Source: Distichodus sexfasciatus
Taxonomy: Eukaryota; Chordata; Actinopteri; Characiformes; Distichodontidae
Reading direction: 5' to 3'
Length of the DNA: 64,000 nucleotides
Assembly (NCBI GenBank): GCA_032718565.1
Contig: JAVGVS010000477.1
Coordinates: 1 to 64,000 of the forward strand
The position numbers were made by a program, and so were the translations under genes. Of the stretch, positions 46,561 to 56,729 are shown piece after piece. Each line of letters starts with the position of its first letter. Position 1 is the stretch's first letter. Below the pieces are notes generated by a model. That model was not told the DNA's origin and made no database searches. It saw only the letters and a list, made by a program, of their open reading frames with translations.

Positions 46561-47973
46561 TGAAAGACAGCATGTTATATACAACCAACAAATCCAAAAC
46601 TCGCTAATAGTGATCGGATGGCATTAATACAAGTGACTGTTATGGTGACGTTCAGCTCAGTGATGCGATGCTTGAGCACTGCAAACCGAGCTCACGCTCC
46701 AGAGAGGAAGTTGTGATGACACCAGAGAGTTCTGCATTTGTCCAGACCGAGCACGAGCGAGAGCATCTAAACCGTCTGAGTGTTAAAAAGCCCCAACACT
46801 CGACCGCCAAGCAATTTTTTTTTAAATGCAACACAAAAATCACTAGTGATATTGAGTGTCAGACCAGACTACAGAACCACTACCAAAAAAAAAAAAAAAT
46901 GGGTGAGATTGTTTGTGTATTTTGTTAAAAAAAAAGTCCTGCAGAACTAGAGGGTTGAACAGAATAATCATTAAAATGAGAATCACAGCCTCACCGTTTC
47001 CCTACCGAACACAATCTGTCTTTTAAAAAATCTAAATTTAAAAAGCGAACATTCAGAGATTCACAAGAAACACTTTCAAGTGAATGAGTCTGCGTAGGTA
47101 GTGGTGAGTACAAGTCATGTTGAGGACGTTGGATTAAAAACGGTGAGTGTAAAAAATAAATACTTTACTTAATGAAATTAGGGATTGTAGTAAGTGACTT
47201 TAAAAACTCATCACATCGACTGCAGATATCTGAGCGAAATGAAAAGGCACGTGACTAACTTTCAAGTGAAACTTCCAAACAAAGAGTGTTAGTGAAACTT
47301 TCACACAAAAAGCAAACTGTGGTCCGATCTCCGCCCATGCGACGGCCGGAAGGAAATCAGCACCACAGGCGTTTGGAACTCGAGTCAAGTTTTTTTTTTC
47401 CTGGGCGGACGCTGTGTGGCCATCTGTGAGAATCTCTTCTTTAAGGACTTAAGGCAACATTCCCTGTATTCCGAATGAAAATTTGTGACAAATAAAATCC
47501 ACTGACATTATTTTAGGGAAAAACTACTCAAAGACAAATCAAGTTACAATTAATTCTTTTTTTTTTGCAAAATAAATGTGATTGTACTGCAGCAGGACAC
47601 ATTATGGCATAGTCAAGTGCTCAATTCGTTGTCACAGCGTTCGTTCTCCTTGTTTCTCTCTCTCTCTCCAAAGTGTCTCCATTAGCCGCTGCAAGACTGA
47701 CGGTGTTTAAATGTGCAACTACAACTCTGTACATAGACAGAAAGAGAGGAAAAAAAGTTTTGTTCTTGAACCTAAAAGCAAAAAAGAGCATTTAAAAAAG
47801 AAGAAACAAAAGGACAGAAAGAAAGAAACTTTGGTCCATGCAATATCTAATTAACTAGCTTTGTTGGCCGAGAGTTTTTCAACGTATGAGCACCCCTGTT
47901 TTAGTTTATTTAGTCAGCGTCCCTGCGGTCAGTCATTCGAGAGGGGGGAGCGTGTTTTTTTCCTCCCTCCTTT

Positions 47974-50900
47974 CTAGCCGTTCTCCTTCCACAGAACCAG
48001 ATGAATGCTATGGTCGGGCATGCTGGTGGCGAACACCAGGCCGGCGTCATTCTTGCCATCGAAGCCGTTGAGCCAGGATGTGATGCCCGGCAGAAAGCTG
48101 GAGCCCCGTTTGGACTTGCGATAAGCTGGCAGTGGCCAGCGGCCCGTGATAGCCTCGGTTCTCAGGTCCATGATGTACAGGTGGTGGTTGTCGAAGAGCA
48201 GAGCAAACACCTCGCCAAAACTCAGTAGGGACGGGCTGGACGGGTCCTGCGGAGGCTTGATGACCCTGCGGGGGGCAGCAAAGAGGAGTTACACCTTTCC
48301 GGTCTAATACCTACAAGGGTTTTGCTCAAAATTAAAGTGAATAAAGAGAGTGGTTTGTCATTGTGAACACAGCACACTGCACCACAACGAAATCTGGCCA
48401 CTGCATTTAATCCATGCAATGTTACACGCCACCAGGTTTTTGCAGACTGAAACAGTTTCCACACTATCACTTACTGTCCATTTAAACTATTGTAATATCT
48501 TGATAATGAGAAAAGGACTCAAACAAACACTGCAAAAGAAAAGAAAATAACACGCCTGCTTTTTGTGGTCATTATGTAACTATTAAGAAAAATGTTCTTG
48601 TGATCAATATTGGTATATGAGATTCTGGTCATAACGAACAGCCTTACATAATGCATCATGCAATGTCACACTAAACATCTGACGAATGAGGTCGGCGTGC
48701 TGGTCAAAGTCGTACCTTAAGACATCGAAACTGGCGAAGTCCCACTGATAAACCCCAAGGTCTGAGCTGCAGACGATGTAGCGGCCATCAAACTGTAACC
48801 TGGGCTGCAGGCAAACACTGCGGTCCTCAGAGACAGACAGAGTCTTTAAGCACTTGCAGTTGATCTCTCGTCCTATAGGCCAGACCTGATGACGACGATG
48901 ATGACAAAGACAGCAGAGAAATTAGGGAGATGAAAAATCGGTTAAATAAACTCAGATTACTGGTGCTGATATTTACTATTGTTATGATTATCGCTGTTGG
49001 TCACTGTTGGACTATGATGCAGCCGCCTCTCCCTATTTGAAGTGTAGGGCAATGACCTGCCTACTCTCTGACTGGCTAGAAGTTTAGACTATCGACACTG
49101 TGAAGGTGTTCTGACTCAATAGCTGGGAGTTCTGTACACTTTTTATGTTGGAGTAATTGTGATTCTAAATTTTGACATCAATTTTCATTTTTACAGCAGA
49201 CACATGTTGCAATAATAATGGTATCATCCATAAAAAGGGAAAGTAAACCCCTCTTATGGCCTTCATTCAACAAAGTGTCTCGAGTCTTCTTACGTTTAAA
49301 CAATCACCAAAGATGCCGAGGACATGTTAAAAATGCCGTCCTTAGTATTACCTTGATTTCGTATTTGTCGGCACTCAGTAAGATGTAATCGCCGGGGCTG
49401 TGCATCATCGACTCGACCTGGCATTTCTGAAGGATGACCTACAACAGGAAGAAAAAAAAAAGTGGCTGTACAAATGTGCTCAAAAACTGTAAGAAATACA
49501 GAAGCGCTAAAGAAAGTGGTTGGTGTGTGCTTATAATGAATCATTTGTTCTCTACATCATGGAAAACAAAAGCAACACACTTTCAGAGCTAATGAGCTAC
49601 TCAAATGTGTAACCTCACTTAGCACATGCCACCTGCTATGCTAAACACGTCAGTTTATTACATTCTCACAAGTCTCAGTGCTTGCAAAAGTACCAAAACT
49701 GAGATTATACAACATGCAGGCAGAAATGTAGTGGTGGGTTAAACCCGGCTTTGTGAAACACTGAACCATTCAAAGTCATTGCTCTAGAATTTTTCAATTC
49801 TGAAAGAATCTGACAGCCGTCTCCATGGTGACACCTACTGGCCACTTTGGCTATCCCAACGCAAACAACAATTCACAGAGAATCATCAAGATGTGATTCC
49901 GTTTAGAAGTGACGCTATGCAAGACCCTATTGCATTACATATTTCAGAAGAATCACAAAGAAACAAAATCGTTCAATTTATTAGTCAAAAAAAAAGAAGA
50001 AAGTCTAAGAGTGTGTTTCAATAAATACATTCTTCTGATATATGCTTCTTTAACACCTTAACACTGTCCTTTCTGTGTGGTCATTATATAGAAAACATTA
50101 GTGCACTGCATTTACAGTATTATGAGATTTTGGTCGTATCGCACAATCCTAACTAGACTCAAACACAATACACCGAGTACAGAGCAGTTGGATTGGAGAA
50201 GATCCCACCACAAGTGAGACTCTTACCTTCGTGACCCACTCGGTGTGTCCAGTGAGGGTGTTGAGACAGGCCCCGGCTGAGAGAGCCCACACTTTAACAG
50301 TGAAGTCTGCTGAGCCGCTGACCAGCGTGTCCAGCTCATCGTTATAGTCCACGCTGAACACTGAACATGTACAGAAATGCACATAACGCAGAGGATGAAT
50401 CCATGTTGGATCCAAGCTTTCAATTGTACAAACAGCAAAGTGATCAAGGATCAGATGGACAAAGACATTATGAAGCTACAGAACTGAACATGTTGTGATG
50501 AACTCATCATTGTATTCATGGAGCCACTCTGATAGAACTTGTGCTGTGATGTAATATATTTTCCTGCTAAACATAGCGATTAAATGACATTGTGACCGCC
50601 ACAAGAAATGCAGACGACCGGCAGCAAAAACTTGAAACCCGACTGGCATTAAAAGACCCACAATCTCCACCCTACTTCGATGCAATGTAGGATATGTGCA
50701 GATATTTTTAATCAAGTGAACAACTTTTCTGGAAGAGCCTGTACTAGTGACAGCAACGTAAATCTAAAACCGAGGCCCACAGTTATCCTCAGCTTCCTGT
50801 TCTTACCGATACAAGCGGAGCCCAGTGTGGCCGTCCACTGGTGTATTTTTACAGAGCTGTTTTTTCCTCAGCGCTGATGTAAATTGTGCTTAGTGGGTCT

Positions 50901-53900
50901 CTAGCCTTTCTGTTTCTGTCCACAGAGCTGCTGCTCGCTGCATGTTTTCTCACCCTGTTCTGTGTAAACTGTTGTGTGAAATTCCCAGAGCGTCAGCGAT
51001 TTGTGAAACACTCAAACCAGCCCTTCTGGTAACGACAACGCCGTGACTAGACACTTTAATCAATAATTCTCCCCAATGTCTTGTGTGATTTCTGTCGTCT
51101 GTAAAAAGTGCTCTATAAACTATATTAATATGTGCTCCAAATTGAATGGTCACTGAACATGCTCAGATTAGCTGATTCCCAAGTTAAATATGGAAATGTT
51201 AAACGGAAAGGAAAGAAGCCTGGGCAATAAGAGCTCAAGTCAATATAATGATTAATTGAACATTAGACATTAATTATAATTCATACAATTATTTTGTTTT
51301 GGGGGGTTTTATGCAATCATAATTTAGCGAAAGGATTGTAATATAAATATCCTCAACAATAAAAGATGAGCTATATATTTTTTGATAAATAAGTGCACAT
51401 CTTTTAAAAGAATCAAAGAGAACACACAGAAGTAGTCATAGGTTGGGATGAGTCATAGGGTAGAATTTTGTCAATGTACATGAACATGCACTGGGAAAAA
51501 TATTAACACAATTCTTTTATAAAGAAAACTTATTAACTTTTATTATTAACTGCCCAACCTTAAGAGAAAGTATGATAACTTGCAAGCTAAGTTCTAACCT
51601 ATGCTGAAGTAAGCTAATTAAGCTGCTAGCACTAGTCTTGTAGAATATCGCACTCAGTAGTAGCTGTGTTAGCAATTTTGCCAAAGCCCAAACCAAGCGG
51701 GCATGCAAAGCGTCCAGCAGAGAAGCATGCTCATTATTCTGTACTAACCTGCACCAGTGTGTCCTCGGAACTGCTGGATTTTGGCACCAGTACTCCACTC
51801 CCAGCATGCAATGGTATTGTCGAAGGAGCCTGTAACCAGTTTCTGCTCGTCGAACTTCACAGTAGCACAGGTGTGTGTCTGGATGCCGTAGATGCACTGC
51901 CCCGTGCGAACATCCCACAGCTTGGCCGACAGGTCATCGGAACCTTAAGTATAACTTGAGTTAGTCATTGTCATACTACGATGGCGTTTTAGTGCCACCT
52001 TAAAAAAACAAACAAACTAAGATTACGAGATTAAACAAGTAATATTTCGAGAATAAACTTGAAACTACGAGAATAAAGTCGAAATGTTACGAGAATAAAG
52101 TCTAAATGTTACGAGAAAAAAGTCGAAATATTTTGAGAATAAATTCGTAGTAATACGAGGTTAAAATCGTAGTATTTTGAGAAATAAAGTCAACATTACG
52201 AAAATAAAGTCGAATTTTTATGTGAATGTTTAAGATATGTTCTGTACAAGCACGTTGTCTGCACCAGTGAGTTAGCTCTACGGAATGTCTGTCTGATTTT
52301 TTCTTCCGAATAAATTAAGTTTCCTACATAACCGCTGCAGTGTCCTTTTACTAATTATAAGTCCGTGCTGATGCACCAAAAGACAAAGAATTTCCTTATT
52401 GCTAAATCCTAACCTAAAGTAGGACTTAACCAGATCCTCCACATCCATAGTTTCTCACAATTCTGTGATTTTTCTCGAAATATTTCGACTTTTTTCTCGT
52501 AACATTTCGACTTTTTTCTCGTAAGCTTTCGACTTTTTTCTCGTAAGCTTTCGACTTTTTTCTCGTAGTTTCGAGTTTATTCTCGAAATATTACGAGTTT
52601 AATCTCGTAATCTTAGATTTTTTTTTTTAAGGTGGCACTAAAACACTGTCGTATCATACAAACCAGTTCTCACTGAAATTTAATTTGTCCTACACAATCA
52701 AATGAAACAAAAACAACTACTACAAAATTATAATGACCTAAGATTTATTTTAAAACAGTCATGGACCCACAAAAAGGCCTTTGTAGAACTATGGTTCCAA
52801 ATTGAGAGCCAGCTAAATACTACAGCCTGAAGTGTGAAACCATGACAAACATCATGAGTGTGTGGAAACCTTTCTACTTTCAAGCATCAAAAACATGAAG
52901 GCAAAGCCAGTGGTAGACCGGTCTGCCGAGGAAACAATGTTGTGTCCATCAACAGATTGGAACAAAGTTTGAAAGCGCTACGGGGAAAAGTTGGGTTATA
53001 TTCAGGAAGGGTTGACCAACTACTGGCCTGTTCGATTATCAGCACTGATATTTAACACTTTAAGGTTAAAGGCACTGGCTCTGATGCCTCCCTTGGTCTC
53101 AAGTCAGTACTCTGAAGTTTAGAAGTCACAAGTTTAACCCATCAGTACTGAAGTCACTGGGAGTTTGTATTCACATAGAAGCTGTACGTGCTCTGCACTT
53201 TTAATTTGAAGCATATAAAAAAATTCACATGAAAATATCACAGTGCCCTTGACTAGTAATACTCTGTCTCAGTGTTTGTGAAGAGAAAGTGGTAGAAATG
53301 CAAGCTCCAAACCAGAAACTGGAGCTGGTTCTTGGCCAGTGTAAGAGAAACATGGACAGCACTGTCCAAACTGTTCTGCTATTTCACAAAACATCACCCA
53401 ATTCCTGAGGGCTAAACACAGGCGCACAAGGTAACATGTCTCAGGTACAGTTCTAAAACATCCACTACAGCATCTGACACAGGGGTCTTATCTTAAATAA
53501 CAGTTGGTGAAAGAAAAGTAGTGACTGTTGACACTGTCTTTAAAGGCCAGCTGATACAACCCTACATTAGCATCAAGGTTTTGCAAATTTTACCATGATT
53601 TATCATGCAAATGTTGACTTTGATTTAAAACTAAGATTTTTCCTTGCAACACCTCACTCAGTGGACAACTCACATTTCATGCGAGAAGGACCCTTTTCAT
53701 TAAACATCAGGTCTTAGCGTTAAACAGTATATTTTTTGAAAACTTTAACAGTATAGCAAATCTTTCTCAGACCTGTGCAGAGAAGTCCATCCCTGTAGTA
53801 AAGCGCGTAAACTCGGGCGCTGTGGCCGATCAGCGAGCTGGTCTCGAAGGCGTCTTCCTCCTCCAGCTGCTTCATGCGGAGCTTGGCCTTGAGGTAAACC

Positions 53901-54262
53901 CGCTTCCAGTGCACCGCGTCCTGGATGGAGTCGTCGATGCGCCAGCCGAGGTCCCGGCACACGCCCTGCCACACCTCAGTGCAGGTGTTGATCACCTTGT
54001 TCCACTGCTTGCACACCAGGCAGCAGGTGAGCAGTGTCTCAGGGTCGAGCCAGCGCAGCAGGTAGAAGGCCAGCTCCAGGGGCAGGAGGCGCAGGAAGTC
54101 TCGCTTCAGCAGCGCCTCCAGCCCATTGGACAGGTACCGGAGCTGTGCGGCGCCACTCAACGAGATCAGGCGGTCCAGCGACTGGTTGCGCTGCTGGTCG
54201 CTCAGCGCCAGGAAGGAGGTGGAGACTGACTCCAGCCATCCCTCGAAGGCCTCCTTCTCCAT
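47974..54262 (-). CDS. fbxw2: F-box and WD repeat protein 2 (FBXW2), six coding exons
   Basis: FBXW2 is the substrate-recognition subunit of an SCF (SKP1-CUL1-F-box) ubiquitin ligase. Coding exons in transcript order: 54262-53773, 51943-51749, 50360-50227, 49438-49352, 48885-48716 and 48265-47974. Phases join and give 455 residues (human 454). The N-terminal MEKEAFEGWL is followed by an F-box at about residues 58-105 (LLPLELAFYLLRWLD, LLTCCLVCKQWNKV), which binds SKP1. WD40 repeats begin near residue 150 (LIGHSARVYALYYRDGLLCTG) and include LVTGSFDNTIACWEW, FRGHTGAVFSVDYNDEL, LVSGSADFTVKVWALSAG and LTGHTEWVTK. The C-terminus ends in HSIHLVLWKENG as in mammals. The ATG at 54260-54262 follows a 5'UTR segment to an acceptor at about 54,283. 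An untranslated first exon lies near 55.69 kb. Confidence 0.96.
48345..48420 (-). mobile_element. SINE tail fragment in fbxw2 intron
   Basis: GTGGTTTGTCATTGTGAACACAGCACACTGCACCACAACGAAAT matches in pieces the tail of the SINE copies at 4.2 and 38.5 kb (TCATTGTGAACACAGCAC, GCACCACAAC). Head missing. Confidence 0.6.
51977..52653. mobile_element. 677-bp near-palindromic MITE with TCATAC target duplication, in an fbxw2 intron
   Basis: Identical 6-bp direct repeats TCATAC (51971-51976 and 52654-52659) flank the element. The ends are inverted: TACGATGGCGTTTTAGTGCC on the left and, read inward from the right, TACGACAGTGTTTTAGTGCC, both continuing CACCTTAAAAAA. Each arm, about 180-200 bp, is built from tandem variants of CGAAATNTTACGAGAATAAAGT and its complement. 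The centre (about 52.22-52.45 kb) is unique. No ORF. The superfamily is not clear; the 6-bp duplication argues against hAT (8 bp) and Tc1 (TA). Confidence 0.75.
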
Positions 54263-54282
54263 GGGCACATCAGGGCGTCTAC

Positions 54283-55688
54283 CTGTAAAGACGGTGAGTA
54301 AAAAGTGATGTTTTTTGCTAGGGGTGTTCACCTCCAGTTTCACCAAGTATGATATAACGATTTAACAGATGGTGATTCGACGTCTGCCGACAGGATACTC
54401 GTCTCTTTGTCTAAAGACATCTGCTGATATTGACCAAGAGGTTGTGGTCCCAAATCCTACCTCAAGTATTACTACCTGAGAAAAACCCTTATCCCTAAAT
54501 TGCTCCAGAGAGATCGTCCCTGTAATTAGAGTGGCTGATAAAAGTCTACTATGAAATGATTTCGATCCAATCCAATTCAGGAGTCAACACAGTCACTTCC
54601 ATTCATGTCAGCATATACAGCCAACTCTCCATCTAAAGTCAACATTGCATGATCTAGAGGAGTGATAGGCGAGTTTAGCCTGTCAGTACTGAAGGCACAA
54701 AATGTTAGCCATTCTGACAAGGAAGCTGGGCGCTCCCTATGCATTTGTATTCGCAGAATTAAACACTTGTTAAAAGAGTTTTTAGGTTCTGTGTTGGGTT
54801 GAGCTCTAGTCTATATTCTGACACCAATAATCATTTATACAGCCGACACAGATATATAATACTCAGTCTCCTTGATTTGTAACAATAGGTATTGGCCCTA
54901 AAAAAACATACTGGTTGATATCTAACTAATGGTTTTAAAAAGCAGAGAAGAGGCGCAATTTGTTATTAAGTAATAAACGTCTTAAATAGGGTCTCAGGGG
55001 GGTCAGGCACATCTGTGACCTATGGTGCATTATGACCAGTTAAGACAGAAACACTCTGATGCAATCAGTAAAAATTCAGACATCCTCCCAGATTTCTTAC
55101 ATGCCTGATGCATCTAGTTCACTCTAACCATTGTTATATAAGGCCTCAAAAACAGCTCATTTTCCATTCCTAATTTGCAGAAGTCTATGTTATACATTAT
55201 CTACTTACTAGATAGAGTTTTCAAGAAATTATTGTTTACTCTAAAACGTCATCAGAATAAGACTGCTTTTCACCGTTTTTATTTTTACTTTTATTTTCTC
55301 TGCAGAAGCACTCCCCTACAAAAAACCTCCAATCATTCTAGAAGAATCCTTGCACGTAGAGCTATTGAATCAATCTAGTATTTTAAGAATCCGGTCAATT
55401 TTATATAAGACAGAATAAGAAAAGATTAGAATGTCACTTTCGTCCAGCTCTAGTTACAGGTGGCTATTTTAGAAGCTGGTCTCGAAGACGGCTAAACAGT
55501 TAGCCAAGTTCACAGCATGCTAACATCAATAACAAAACACACAACGGTCTTCAAGAGATAACTGAAGACAGAAATGGGAACAACTCGGCCGTATGAGAGA
55601 GTAAGGATGTAATTATCCCACAAAAGCTGGATGTGGGATGTAAACTTAGCAGGCTAATAACGGGGTAGCAAATTAGCAATCCACTTAC
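54283..55688 (-). other. fbxw2: fbxw2 first intron
   Basis: Lies between the acceptor (minus-strand TTTACAG at 54,283-54,289) and the donor (GTAAGTGG, 55,681-55,688) of the first exon. No coding content was recognised. Confidence 0.55.
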
Positions 55689-56108
55689 CATTTCCAGTAG
55701 AACCCGGCGGTTAGCGAAGGTGTTAGCTGGGAGCTAGCAGGATGAGATAGACATTGGCTAGCCAGCTGTATTAGGATGACAAAAAAGACACAGGAAAGAA
55801 GGAATAAATGGAGGCGTGAGGCCAGAAGGCGAAGCTAATTTAGGCTAAAGTCTGGTTGGAGGCTCTCCACAGTTGTTAGCCAGCAAGATGGCTTAGCATA
55901 GTTGGTGTACAGCATTAGCGGGTGAAAAACCGTAGTTGTAACCTAGGAAACAACACTGACACATGAATAAAGAGCGCGCTCCGTAATGTCCGTTAAGAGC
56001 AGCATCTCCTAGCCGGTTAACGCTCGGTCAGGTTTGGGGAGTGAGCTAAGCGGCTAAGCTAAAGGGGAGAGCGTCCGTTAGCAGCGCGAGAAGAGCGACA
56101 GGAAGTGG
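55689..56108 (-). promoter_or_regulatory. fbxw2: fbxw2 untranslated first exon and promoter region
   Basis: A strong minus-strand donor (GGAAATG/GTAAGTGG) marks the 3' end of a non-coding exon at 55,689. Upstream, an ETS-type site (complement of CAGGAAGTGG, 56,099-56,108) and CpG-rich DNA to about 56,160 suggest a TATA-less housekeeping promoter. The region is unusually dense in GCTAGC/GTTAGC/GCTAAGC motifs. The transcription start is not defined. Confidence 0.5.
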
Positions 56109-56297
56109 GATTTGACACTAGCGGGAGGAAGACTCGCGCGCGGCCACGAGCTTTGTCACAATGACCGAGCACGAGACCATAATAACGTAATGTAATATTT
56201 TATAAAGAAAAGACGTCTTACAATCATCATTTAACCTTTGACGTCGTTGTATCAATATATAAGCATATAAGTGTTTGTATATAATAATAATAATAAT

Positions 56298-56307
56298 NNN
56301 NNNNNNN
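56298..56307. other. Assembly gap (10 N)
   Basis: Ten unresolved bases directly follow an (ATA)n tract (56,281-56,297). The true size of the missing DNA is unknown, and adjacency across it should not be assumed. Confidence 0.97.
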
Positions 56308-56467
56308 TGTATCGTATCAGATACCCAAATTTACAATATCAGAATCAATATCGGACATAAAAAGTGGTATTGTGCCGTGTCTAGTTTACACATGTATTAG
56401 CTGTTTATAGAGTTTAGATGGTGTGAGATTTTTCATGTGTAAACTGTGTGTGTGTGTGTGTGACCAG

Positions 56468-56608
56468 GAGCGTACACGGTCAGCGCTGTTGGAGACCCTG
56501 TACGAAGAGTTACACATCAACAGCCAGGCCATGATGGGCCTCGGTGGAGAGGAAGATAAGCTAGAGAACGGGGGAGGAGGAGGCGGAGGCTTCTTCGAGT
56601 CCTTTAAG
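56468..56608 (+). CDS. Isolated exon of a Rap1 GTPase-activating protein (RAP1GAP/RAP1GAP2 family)
   Basis: A 141-bp open exon (47 codons, phase 0 at both ends) is bounded by an acceptor (TGACCAG) and a donor (AAG/GTAACC). It encodes LLETLYEELHINSQAMMGLG, then an acidic stretch, a glycine run and FFESFK. From memory this matches the segment after the catalytic domain of RAP1GAP and RAP1GAP2, just before the VIRSRSQSMDAMG block. RapGAPs switch off Rap1 by stimulating GTP hydrolysis. I found neither the preceding exons to the left of the gap nor the expected following exon anywhere to the window end. So it is a fragment, part of a gene with very long introns, or a scaffold mis-join. The glycine run is longer than I recall for the human protein. 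Confidence 0.75.
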
Positions 56609-56651
56609 GTAACCCAGCGTGCCCCGGGACAACCTGCAGTCCGGCAGAGCT

Positions 56652-56672
56652 TTAATAATAATAATGATGATG

Positions 56673-56727
<55 letters not shown>
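56652..56727. repeat. (AAT)n microsatellite just after the Rap1GAP-like exon
   Basis: About 24 AAT units with GAT variants at the left. The same trinucleotide borders the assembly gap 350 bp away. Confidence 0.92.

Positions 56728-56729
<2 letters not shown>

Noticed and set aside
46668..46928. 86-codon plus-strand ORF
   Set aside because: Lies antisense to the probable fbxw2 3'UTR and ends in poly-lysine from an A-run; no protein resemblance.
53822..54229. 135-codon plus-strand ORF
   Set aside because: It is the antisense shadow of the GC-rich fbxw2 F-box exon.
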